Assembly: GCA_021796215.1 (NCBI GenBank)
Contig: JAJYOK010000016.1
Span: 1-64,000, forward strand
Direction: 5' to 3'
Length of the DNA: 64,000 nt
Origin: Bacteroidota bacterium
Lineage (GTDB): Bacteria; Bacteroidota; Ignavibacteria; UBA10030; UBA8401
The notes below the pieces were generated by a model. It did no database searches. It saw nothing but the letters and a program-made list of their open reading frames with translations, and had not been told where the DNA came from. Shown here one piece after another: positions 27,266-35,175 of this stretch. Within the stretch, counting starts at the first letter, position 1. Every line of letters starts with the position of its first letter. The translations under genes were made by a program, and so were the position numbers.

Positions 27266-29207
27266 ATGCTGTGACTGACTTTGTTTCGATTTCCTGTTTA
27301 ACTGTCCGTACAAATTGCTCGAACGGCATCGAGCCGAGATCGCCTTTTTTATGCTGTCGAACGGCGACGTTGCCTGAGTTTTTTTCTTTCTCTCCCAGTA
27401 TAAGCATATACGGCGCTTTCTTCATTTCCCAATCTCGGATTTTATAACCGATCTTTTCGTTTCGTTCATCTAATTCAATACGAATGCCCGCTAAGCGAAG
27501 TTTTTCAGCAATTGATTTTCCATATTCTTCCTGAGCCGAAGTAATCGGCAGCACTGCAGCTTGAACCGGTGCAAGCCATGTCGGAAATGCGCCTGCATAA
27601 TGTTCGATGAGAATTCCGATGAAACGCTCCATCGAGCCGAATGGTGCGCGATGAATAATCACAGGACGATGTTTTCCTCCGTCCGAGCCGGTATATTCAA
27701 GCTGAAAACGCTCCGGCATAACATAATCAACCTGCACTGTTCCTAGCTGCCATGTACGCCCAATCGCATCCTTCACCATGAAATCAATCTTCGGCCCATA
27801 GAACGATGCTTCGCCGATGCCTACAAAATAATCAAGCTTCATCTCATCGGCAACTTGTTTAATTTCATCCTGCGCTTGAGTCCAAAACGCAGCATCGCCG
27901 CCGTATTTTTCTACATGAACATCATCGCGAAACGACAACCGTGTGCTTACATCCATTCCGAATGTTTTAAATACGAACTGTGTCAATTCTACTGTGTTGC
28001 GGATTTCATCTTTAAGCTGATCATGCGCGCAATAAATGTGAGCGTCATCCTGCGTGAAGCCTCGCACACGTGTAAGCCCGTTCATTTCGCCGGATTGTTC
28101 ATAGCGATAAACGGTACCGAATTCTGCAAGACGCAGCGGCAAATCTCTGTACGACCGCGGTTTTGCCAAATAAATTTGATGATGATGCGGGCAATTCATC
28201 GGCTTGAGCAAAAACTGTTCGCCTTCCGGCATTGTGATAGGCGGAAACTGCGAGTCTTTGTAATACGGATAATGTCCTGAAGTTTTATACAATTCAAGAT
28301 TTGCAATGTGCGGCGTAATCACCGGAAGATAGCCGCGCTTGCGCTGTTCTTCACGGAGAAATTGCTCCAGTGTTTCACGGATTATTGTGCCGTTGGGGAG
28401 CCATAGCGGAAGACCGGAGCCGACTTTCGGAGTCAATAAAAATATTTCCAGCTCGGCGCCGAGTTTCCTGTGATCGCGCCGCTTTGCTTCTTCCAAACGG
28501 AAGAGGTAATCGTCAAGCTCCTGTTTTGTCGGGAAAGTAATTCCGTAAATGCGCTGAAGCATCTTATTTTTTTCATTCCCGCGCCAGTACGCGCCGGCAA
28601 CATTCAGCAATTTAATATATTTGATTTTTCCGGTCGAAGGAATATGAGGACCGTAGCAAAGGTCTGTGAAATTCCCTTGATGGTACATGCTGATGTGTTC
28701 GCCCTTGAACTCGTTCAGCAATTCAACTTTGTACGGATCATTTTTCTTTGTGAAATAGTCAACTGCTTCATTCCAATCAACTTCGCGACGCTCGTATGGC
28801 GAATTCTTCTTCGCGAGTTCAGCCATCTTATTCTCTATCGCGGCAAGATCATCGGCGCTTAACGAATGACCGCCAAGGTCGAGATCGTAATAAAATCCGT
28901 TTTCGATTGCAGGACCGATGCCGAATTTTGTTCCGGGAAATAATGATTCAACCGCTTCTGCCATTAAGTGCGCAGAGCTGTGCCAGTACGTTGATTTGCC
29001 TTCCGGGTCATTCCATGTATTGATCTTGATTGCAGCATTCTGAGAAATAGGGCGAGCGAGATCCCACACTTCTCCATTTACACTGATAGACAGAGCGTTT
29101 TTTGCAAGCCCATTGCTGATGCTTTGCGCGATTTGAGCGCCGGTAATTCCGCTCTCGAATTCTTTTTTGCTTCCGTCAGGAAATGTTATTTCAATTGTTT
29201 TGTTCAT
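27264..29207 (-). CDS. thrS: threonyl-tRNA synthetase
   Basis: The ATG at 29205-29207 (MNKTIEITFPDGSKKEFESG) gives 647 residues; longer in-frame extension would run into a palindromic repeat and is unlikely. Domain order: TGS (1-65), second additional/editing domain with HxxxH-type YWHSSAHLMAEA near 75, class II core with MNCPHHHQIYLAKPRSYRDL, RVRGFTQDDAHIYC and HRAPFGSMERFIGILIEHYA, then anticodon-binding domain. It begins the thrS-infC-rpmI-rplT run. Confidence 0.97.
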   Translation of the reverse strand: MNKTIEITFPDGSKKEFESGITGAQIAQSISNGLAKNALSISVNGEVWDLARPISQNAAIKINTWNDPEGKSTYWHSSAHLMAEAVESLFPGTKFGIGPAIENGFYYDLDLGGHSLSADDLAAIENKMAELAKKNSPYERREVDWNEAVDYFTKKNDPYKVELLNEFKGEHISMYHQGNFTDLCYGPHIPSTGKIKYIKLLNVAGAYWRGNEKNKMLQRIYGITFPTKQELDDYLFRLEEAKRRDHRKLGAELEIFLLTPKVGSGLPLWLPNGTIIRETLEQFLREEQRKRGYLPVITPHIANLELYKTSGHYPYYKDSQFPPITMPEGEQFLLKPMNCPHHHQIYLAKPRSYRDLPLRLAEFGTVYRYEQSGEMNGLTRVRGFTQDDAHIYCAHDQLKDEIRNTVELTQFVFKTFGMDVSTRLSFRDDVHVEKYGGDAAFWTQAQDEIKQVADEMKLDYFVGIGEASFYGPKIDFMVKDAIGRTWQLGTVQVDYVMPERFQLEYTGSDGGKHRPVIIHRAPFGSMERFIGILIEHYAGAFPTWLAPVQAAVLPITSAQEEYGKSIAEKLRLAGIRIELDERNEKIGYKIRDWEMKKAPYMLILGEKEKNSGNVAVRQHKKGDLGSMPFEQFVRTVKQEIETKSVTA

Positions 29208-29217
29208 AAAATCTATT

Positions 29218-29268
29218 TGTAGGACGATTTTCCAAATCGCTCTGCGCGAGATGGAATCTCGCACTACA
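29218..29268. repeat. paired palindromes in the thrS leader
   Basis: Two adjacent hairpins, CGATTTTCCAAATCG and GCGAGATGGAATCTCGC, enclosed by TGTAG...CTACA, so the ~51-bp whole is itself an imperfect palindrome. It starts 11 bp upstream of the thrS ATG and would be in its mRNA leader. It has the look of a REP-type dispersed repeat. Confidence 0.65.
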
Positions 29269-29476
29269 TCAAACGTCTCATTTATTTACGCAGCCAGTCA
29301 ACATGAATATCTGTACATAGAAAAATCGGAGAAGCGAACTCCGATTTTCCTGAAATGCTGCTCTGTAAATCAATGCATTATGATGTTTCGTTCCAGTCCT
29401 CGTTCACTAATCTCTGTTTAAAGTAACAAAAACGGGCTAAAAATGCAAGGTAATTCGCTTGCTGAAATTTTCCTGC

Positions 29477-30445
29477 TTACTGAGCGTTCTTTAAATGCCG
29501 CGCATGAAATTGAAGGTGCTCAAAAATGTGTCCGCTCCAGTATTCCCAATTATGCGTTCCGGGGAATTCTCCGTACTCGAAAGAAATGCCTAAATCCTGC
29601 AAGCGCTGTAAATACTCACGGTTGTCGTTCAAGGTGTGGTCGTCAATACCAACATCGAATTTAATTGCCACCTTTTGAGTCGAATGCGCATCAGTTTTTA
29701 AGGAATCCTTTGTGGCATTTGGCTGGCCCTTCAATGCCGGGGCAAGCTCAAGCAAATCGTTTTCTTTCCAAACGTCCAGATGTTCCTTTTGCGAGCCGAA
29801 GACTTTTGGCATGAACCAGCTGTCAGGATGATTGAGAATTGCCAGCACGCCGCTCATTGATGATGCCGATGCAAACATGTCGGGATATTTTGACGCGAAC
29901 TTGAGCGCGCCATAACCACCCATACTTAAACCGCAAATTCCCCGCCCGTCTTTTTCCGCGTACGTGTCGAAAGTGGAATCAATAAACGGAATTAATTCTT
30001 TGATGATGTACGATTCGTACTGATTCTCTTTCTCAAATGGACTGTCGGTGTACCAGCCGAATTGTCCGCCGTCCGGCATGACAATGATCAAATTGAATTT
30101 GTCTGCAATGTTTTCGATATCCGACTTCTCTACCCAATCCACATAGCTTCCGTATGCACCGTGAAGCAAATAGAGAACGCTGTGCCTACCGAGTGAATTC
30201 GGGACGTACACATTCAGCTTTTGTTCCTTGCCTAAAAAATGACTGTAATGTGAAAGCGTTTTGATATTCTTTTCGGTGGAGTATGTAGTGACGGAAAAAA
30301 AGAATGAAAGCAGAACCGTCAAGTGTAGCGTCATTCCTGCGAAGGCGGAAATCCATTTTCTCGCTCCTTTTTCGAGACGGGGATTCGCGACTAAGGCATT
30401 CGGGATTGACATACTTCTTGCTTTACACAGCTTCAGTGTCTTCAT
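29477..30445 (-). CDS. secreted esterase (esterase D/putative esterase family)
   Basis: An alpha/beta hydrolase. The ATG at 30443-30445 overlaps the S9 peptidase stop (ATGA), giving 322 residues; a second candidate start (30332-30334) lies inside a repeat and would give MTLHLTVLLSFFF directly as a signal peptide. Catalytic residues are visible: Ser in CGLSMGGYGALKFA, Asp in GIDDHTLND, His in FPGTHNWEYW; oxyanion region LLHGAYGSYVDW. It resembles S-formylglutathione hydrolase/trehalose mycolyltransferase-like esterases; the substrate is not predictable. The first ~35 residues include a peptide encoded by a dispersed repeat (30328-30356). Confidence 0.83.
   Translation of the reverse strand: MKTLKLCKARSMSIPNALVANPRLEKGARKWISAFAGMTLHLTVLLSFFFSVTTYSTEKNIKTLSHYSHFLGKEQKLNVYVPNSLGRHSVLYLLHGAYGSYVDWVEKSDIENIADKFNLIIVMPDGGQFGWYTDSPFEKENQYESYIIKELIPFIDSTFDTYAEKDGRGICGLSMGGYGALKFASKYPDMFASASSMSGVLAILNHPDSWFMPKVFGSQKEHLDVWKENDLLELAPALKGQPNATKDSLKTDAHSTQKVAIKFDVGIDDHTLNDNREYLQRLQDLGISFEYGEFPGTHNWEYWSGHIFEHLQFHARHLKNAQ
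30328..30356. repeat. dispersed repeat in the N-terminal coding region of the esterase
   Basis: GCGTCATTCCTGCGAAGGCG followed by GAAATCCA. It resembles the widespread short repeat reading CGTCATTCC...GCGAA...GGAATCCA in many bacteria. On the minus strand it encodes WISAFAGMT, between the coupled start codon and the hydrophobic signal segment. Confidence 0.6.
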
Positions 30446-32733
30446 AATTTTTCCAAAATAAAATCCGTGATAAGCGTGAAGAGATTCCAGCGGGTGTTGC
30501 CGCCATAAATGCTGTGATTTTTATCGGGATAGATCATGAAAGAGAATTGTTTGTTTGCATTATGCAGCGCTGTGACAAAATCCGCAGAGTTCTGGAAATG
30601 AACATTATCATCGCTCGTGCCATGGATCAACAGAAAATTTCCTTTAAGCTCTGCCGCGTCGTTAAGCGGCGCGCTTTCTTCATAGCCTTCAGGGTTTTCT
30701 TCTGGCGTTCCCATGTATCGTTCTGTGTAGATCGTGTCGTAAAACTTCCAGTGCGTTACCGGCGCCACCGCAACTGCCGTTTTGAAATAATCCGCGCCAT
30801 GAAGAATGACCATGCTCGCCATGTAGCCGCCGTAGCTCCATCCCCAAATACCGATGCGGTCTTTGTCAACGTACGGCAAGGTTGCTAAATACTTTGCTCC
30901 TTCTATCTGATCATGCACTTCCCATTTCCCTAAATGATGAAACACGATCTGCTCGAAATCTCTGCCCCGCGCTCCCGTTCCGCGATTATCAACTGTGAAA
31001 AGAATATAGCCATGCTGCGTAAGGTAGGTATTCCACATCATATCGCGATTCCACGAATCGGTGACCAGCTGTGAACCCGGCCCGCCGTACACGTAGAAGA
31101 GCACCGGATATTTTTTTCCAGCCTGAGGCTGAGTGGAATCAAAATCTGCCGGCGTTGTGATTGATGCGTTCAGCGAAACACCATCCGATGTCATAAAGCT
31201 GATGAGACGGGTCTTTGGAAGTGCGTATTCTTTCAGCGCCGGAATTTCTCCGCTCACTACTTCATCAATTTCTTTTCCGTCGTCATTTCTCAGCTCGATC
31301 CGGGGCGGCGTTGTGAGATTGGAATAGTGATCCAGGAAGAATTTATGATCGGCAGAAAATGTTGCGGTGTGCACTCCGTCAATATGCGTCAATTGTTCTT
31401 TCTTCGTTCCATCCAAACGGATACGAAATATCTGCCGCTGCAACGGCGAAGTTTCGGTTGAAGAATAATAGAGCATCTTTGCATGTTCATCAACGCCGTA
31501 GTAGCCATCAATTTGCCACTGCCCTTTTGTGATTTGGTTGACGAGCTTACCATTCTTGTCATATAAATAAAAATGAAGATAGCCGTCACGCTCCGATGAC
31601 CAGATGAACTGATTATTTTTCAGAAACGTGAGATCGTCGCGGATGTCGATCCACCCGCCAGAAAGCGTCGAGGACTGCGATTTTTCCGCTTTCTCTGTCA
31701 GAATGAGTTTTGTCGAGCCGGTGGACGCATCTGCAAAAAGAAGTTCAAGTTCGTTCTGTGCACGATTTAGTTTTTCAATCGCCAGCGTGTTATTGTCCTT
31801 CGTCCATTCAATACGAGGAATGTAAATATCGTCATTGCTTCCAATGCCGCCTTTGGCGCCATGTTCCATATCTGCCCAAGCGGTGTTCCCCGTGGCAATA
31901 TCCACAATGCCGATTTTTACAATAGAATTCGGATCGCCGGCTTTCGGATATCGCTGGTGAATCAATTTGAGATGGAGAGAATCCCATTCTGTGATTGTGT
32001 ATTCCGGCACGCGATTCTCATCGAGATGCCAGAATGCAATGCGCTTGCTGTCCGGCGACCAGTGCCAGCCGCGGATGATTGCAAACTCTTCCTGATAGAC
32101 CCAGTCGAATTGTCCGTTGATGATATGTTCCGCGCCATCGAACGTGAGCTGTGTTTCTTTTTTTGTTGCAAGGTCCATAACAAAAAGATTATTGGCGCGG
32201 ACAAAGCCGATCATTTTTCCATCAGGAGAAAAAGCGACATTACGCTGTTCTTCTTTCGAATTCGTAATCTGCGAAAACTTTTTCGTTGCAAGATCATACA
32301 AATAGAAGTTGCCGCCAGATTCCAACGTGCGGGCCGGAACAATTCCGGTGAAAAGAATTTTATCCTCGTTCGGCGACCAAATGTAATTACTGATTGAAAA
32401 ACCAGAGTCGCTTGTTTCCTCTCTCAATTCGCTGCCGTTTATAAAAAGCGAGCGCGACTTCGTTTTCACCGAATACATCCAAATGCTTCTTGATTTAGAA
32501 ACTGTATCAAAATCGAGATAGCTGAACCGCCTGCCGTCGTTCATCCAGTGAATTTCGCCAAGCGATTTTCCCCTGAATTTATTTGATGCGAAAATATCCT
32601 GCAGAGTCAACTTCTGGTCTGGCGTACCTGCCCTTAGCGGAGTTGTAACAAAAGGATTGAGCGCAGTCACGCACAACAGCACAATCAGCCAGAAGTTGAT
32701 GCGCCTTTCGCGAGCAAAAAAAATCTTCACCAT
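30442..32733 (-). CDS. S9B-type dipeptidyl peptidase (DPP-IV-like)
   Basis: Encodes 763 residues. N-terminal signal (INFWLIVLLCVTALNPFV) for export. Residues ~50-480 form an eight-bladed beta-propeller (NDGRRFSYLD, SPNEDKILF, GWHWSPDSKRIAFWHLDE), and residues ~510-763 the alpha/beta hydrolase. The catalytic Ser is in GIWGWSYGGYMASMV, Asp in IHGTSDDNVHFQ, His in PDKNHSIYGG; the double-Glu DPP-IV anchor is likely the EE in WVYQEEFAIIRGW. It removes X-Pro dipeptides from peptides in the periplasm. It is the first gene of a two-gene unit with the esterase. Confidence 0.93.
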   Translation of the reverse strand: MVKIFFARERRINFWLIVLLCVTALNPFVTTPLRAGTPDQKLTLQDIFASNKFRGKSLGEIHWMNDGRRFSYLDFDTVSKSRSIWMYSVKTKSRSLFINGSELREETSDSGFSISNYIWSPNEDKILFTGIVPARTLESGGNFYLYDLATKKFSQITNSKEEQRNVAFSPDGKMIGFVRANNLFVMDLATKKETQLTFDGAEHIINGQFDWVYQEEFAIIRGWHWSPDSKRIAFWHLDENRVPEYTITEWDSLHLKLIHQRYPKAGDPNSIVKIGIVDIATGNTAWADMEHGAKGGIGSNDDIYIPRIEWTKDNNTLAIEKLNRAQNELELLFADASTGSTKLILTEKAEKSQSSTLSGGWIDIRDDLTFLKNNQFIWSSERDGYLHFYLYDKNGKLVNQITKGQWQIDGYYGVDEHAKMLYYSSTETSPLQRQIFRIRLDGTKKEQLTHIDGVHTATFSADHKFFLDHYSNLTTPPRIELRNDDGKEIDEVVSGEIPALKEYALPKTRLISFMTSDGVSLNASITTPADFDSTQPQAGKKYPVLFYVYGGPGSQLVTDSWNRDMMWNTYLTQHGYILFTVDNRGTGARGRDFEQIVFHHLGKWEVHDQIEGAKYLATLPYVDKDRIGIWGWSYGGYMASMVILHGADYFKTAVAVAPVTHWKFYDTIYTERYMGTPEENPEGYEESAPLNDAAELKGNFLLIHGTSDDNVHFQNSADFVTALHNANKQFSFMIYPDKNHSIYGGNTRWNLFTLITDFILEKL

Positions 32734-32762
32734 ACGTATACATTTTCTCCTTTACTTTATAA

Positions 32763-33152
32763 TTAAACTCTGAATAACGGGACGATTATTGTCCCTTCGT
32801 TTGTTTCAATAGAAACTTTATGAAGTTCCGGCTTAGAGAATTCTTCCGCATCCCGCATCGGTACTACCGCAATTTTAATCACGGATTGCCGTTCAGGAAT
32901 CGTCATCGGAAGATACAAAATAGAATTGATTTGCTCCTGGATTTTCGTTCGCTGAGCTTCAGAGAAAGCAACAGACGATATTCCGCCGTATTCTGCTCGT
33001 ATTCCGTTTTTGTCAAAAAAGATTTTTTGAATTGCTATCTCCTTAGCCGTTTGATTAAAAAAACTGACGTTCATCAACCAGCAATGAAGATCGGTGCGCG
33101 GGCTGGGTCTGCTGAACGACACTCTAAAAGATTGTATCACTGTCTCAGGCAT
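32763..33152 (-). CDS. hypothetical protein
   Basis: About 129 residues from the ATG at 33150-33152 (a TTG lies 15 nt upstream). I do not recognise it. It is a mix of beta strands and short helices without signal or membrane segments: IQKIFFDKNGIRAEYGGISS, LPMTIPERQSVIKIAVVP. It lies 30 bp upstream of the S9 peptidase gene and could be transcribed with it. It may be genuine because its frame is uninterrupted and its composition protein-like, but no family supports it. Confidence 0.55.
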   Translation of the reverse strand: MPETVIQSFRVSFSRPSPRTDLHCWLMNVSFFNQTAKEIAIQKIFFDKNGIRAEYGGISSVAFSEAQRTKIQEQINSILYLPMTIPERQSVIKIAVVPMRDAEEFSKPELHKVSIETNEGTIIVPLFRV

Positions 33153-33310
33153 CTTCTCTATCTTCAATCAAGCAATGGCGCGGCAATAAAATGAGAGCAA
33201 CGTTTACAAATAATAGCTGCGTAAAATATATCTAATGAAAAGCACTCGGTCAACTGATGTTTTGAGTTCAGGGGAAATATGGAGAGAAGTCGAAAAGGAT
33301 TTTTTGTGAA

Positions 33311-33370
33311 ATCTAGAGGGTTCTCCGCCTGAGGCGGATGCGTCTTTGGCGCAGAATCTCTGACCTCCCG
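33311..33370 (-). pseudogene. partial tRNA-Val 3' copy with an interrupted T-loop
   Basis: Immediately 3' of the intact tRNA-Val is a second copy of its variable-loop/T-arm segment. On the minus strand GAGGTCAGAGATTC and GAACCCTCTAGA match the real tRNA (GAGGTCAGAGGTTC and GAACCCTCTAGA), but a 30-bp double hairpin separates them, exactly after TTC of the T-loop. The copy lacks acceptor 5' strand, D-arm and anticodon arm, so it cannot be a functional tRNA. Confidence 0.8.
33324..33353. repeat. 30-bp double-hairpin element in the tRNA-Val pseudo T-loop
   Basis: Two adjacent stem-loops on the plus strand: TCCGCC-TGA-GGCGGA and TGCGTC-TTT-GGCGCA. The 30-bp form in the tRNA-Thr array (45257-45286) agrees at 25 of 30 positions, and several differences occur in pairs that keep the stems. 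Confidence 0.8.
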
Positions 33371-33375
33371 TTTTG

Positions 33376-33450
33376 TGGGCTCTAGAGGGTTCGAACCTCT
33401 GACCTCTACCGTGTCAAGGTAGCGCTCTAAACCAACTGAGCTAAGAGCCC
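33376..33450 (-). tRNA. tRNA-Val (anticodon GAC)
   Basis: Complete cloverleaf on the minus strand: acceptor GGGCTCT/AGAGCCC, D-arm GCTC...GAGC, anticodon stem CTACC/GGTAG with loop TTGACAC (anticodon GAC), T-arm AGAGG-TTCGAAC-CCTCT, discriminator A. CCA is not encoded. A defective 3' copy follows five bases downstream. Confidence 0.97.
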
Positions 33451-33590
33451 GGGCACATTCTTAAAGACGGGATATAAGATAATTTATTTCTCTGCGATTT
33501 GCAAGAATTTTACTGTAGCTCAAACAACCAATTCGTTCGCGAACTAACAGGAGTTTGATAACATGATAACAATCTGCTTTTCTTTCACAC

Positions 33591-34697
33591 TCAATCGCCG
33601 AATGAAGTACCCAAATCCCGTGCGGTCAGCACAACATCGGAATTGAGCGGAACATTTTTCATACGCTTCGTTGCTTCTTCTAAAGGAACGTAACGGACAG
33701 TCGGCGGATCGAGTGCGACCATCACTCCGGACTTTCCTTCGTCAAGAGCACGCACTGCCGCCGCACCGAATCGCAATGAGATGAGCCTGTCAAACGTTGT
33801 CGGAGTACCACCGCGAAGTAAATGTCCCAGCACGACACAACGGGATTCTTTTCCTGTCAGCTTTTGAATTTCTTTTGCAACACGCTCGCCAATTCCGCCG
33901 ATCCGCTCGGCACGGCCTAATTCTTTGCCGATCACCGAAGTAGTTCCACCGATAGGCTTCGCTCCTTCAGCCACGACGACAATGGAAAATTTAGCGCCGC
34001 TTTTTGTCCGATCATTTATTTTTTTCGCCACTTTGTTCATGTCGTATGGAATTTCAGGAATAAGGATAACATCGGCAGTCCCTGAAACGCCGCACTCGAG
34101 CGCGATCCATCCGGCATACCGTCCCATCACTTCCACAACCATCACCCGCTGGTGCGCTTCAGCAGTTGAATGTAGACGATCAATGCATCCTGTGGCAAAC
34201 GAAACAGCGGTATCGAAACCGAATGTGATGACGGTTTTGCTAAGATCGTTATCAATTGTTTTTGGAACACCAACCACACGCATTCCTTTGTCGGAAAATA
34301 CTTTTGCGATGGAAAGCGATCCGTCGCCTCCCACTGCAATCAGTGCATCAATTTTATGTTTCTTAAATGCGCGCATAATCTCATCGCTTCTGTCTTTTTC
34401 ATACATCGTTCCGTCTTTGCGTTTCGTCGGATATTTCAAAGGATTCCCTTTGTTCGTTGTTCCGATAATCGTGCCGCCGAGATGAGTAATGCCTCGTACC
34501 GCTTGATGAGTCAGAGGCAGCAATCCTCCTTCAGGATATTCGCGCGGAAGAAACAAGCCGTTATAGCCGTCCCGAATGCCAAACACTTCCCAACCGCGAT
34601 TGATTGCTGAGATTGTCGCCGCCCGGATGACGGCGTTCAGCCCCGGTGCGTCGCCGCCGCCAGTGCTGATAGCAATGCGTTTTATTTTCGTGTTCAT
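33591..34697 (-). CDS. pfkA: 6-phosphofructokinase
   Basis: The ATG at 34695-34697 gives 368 residues; a TTG 15 nt upstream is less likely. Phosphofructokinase motifs: STGGGDAPGLNAVIRA, AVGGDGSLSIA, GVPKTIDNDLSKT, EVMGRYAGWIA, VVAEGAKP, VLGHLLRGGTPTTFDR. GGDGS (Gly where pyrophosphate-dependent enzymes usually carry Asp) favours ATP as donor, while PKTIDND (Lys) is typical of the long, group-III branch that includes both ATP and PPi enzymes. Thus ATP-dependence is likely but not certain. It stands alone, flanked by tRNA-Val and a palindromic module. Confidence 0.93.
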   Translation of the reverse strand: MNTKIKRIAISTGGGDAPGLNAVIRAATISAINRGWEVFGIRDGYNGLFLPREYPEGGLLPLTHQAVRGITHLGGTIIGTTNKGNPLKYPTKRKDGTMYEKDRSDEIMRAFKKHKIDALIAVGGDGSLSIAKVFSDKGMRVVGVPKTIDNDLSKTVITFGFDTAVSFATGCIDRLHSTAEAHQRVMVVEVMGRYAGWIALECGVSGTADVILIPEIPYDMNKVAKKINDRTKSGAKFSIVVVAEGAKPIGGTTSVIGKELGRAERIGGIGERVAKEIQKLTGKESRCVVLGHLLRGGTPTTFDRLISLRFGAAAVRALDEGKSGVMVALDPPTVRYVPLEEATKRMKNVPLNSDVVLTARDLGTSFGD

Positions 34698-34710
34698 AGT
34701 ATTTACTTTC

Positions 34711-34920
34711 AATTATTAACTGAAGTTACGCAAGAATATAATTTTGAATTGGACGACCTTCAGGTCGTGGATTTAGAAGTCAAAATAAAAACCGGCTTTA
34801 GCCTAAACAACCTTTTTTGGGCTAAAGCCCGAAAGTAGTGGGGCTGTTTTCCCCGACATAAATGTCGGGGCTATTAAAACAGGCTTCTGATAACATCAGT
34901 TATTAACTCATGTTACGCAA
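34711..34920. repeat. palindrome cluster bounded by imperfect direct repeats
   Basis: Between ATTATTAACTGAAGTTACGC (about 34712) and GTTATTAACTCATGTTACGC (about 34899) lie three hairpins: ACGACCTTCAGGTCGT, GGCTTTAGCC...GGGCTAAAGCC and CCCCGACATAAATGTCGGGG. No reading frame is present. The bounded layout suggests an inserted non-autonomous element upstream of pfkA. The remaining stretch to 35175 shows nothing I can name. Confidence 0.6.
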
Positions 34921-35175
34921 AACGGGAATGACGAAACTCTAGTTTGGTCAACAAAAGTATCAATTTGTGCGACTTCGGTTGTTAAAAAAATATCTATTGC
35001 GTGGATGGATTTCGTTGATGTTCTAAGTTCCTTTAAATTTCTTCCGACAGTGCTCAAGGCAGGCGGCTATGAAGGATTAAGCGAAAGGAAGTACGCTTTG
35101 CCCTTGGTTTTTAATTAGGAAAATTTCGCCAGCGTTGTATTTTCAAATGCGCTTTGCCATGCCTTGTGTGTGGTA

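Noticed and set aside
29208-29476. T-box or other riboswitch upstream of thrS
   Set aside because: No T-box or specifier-loop features; the structured part is explained by two REP-like hairpins.
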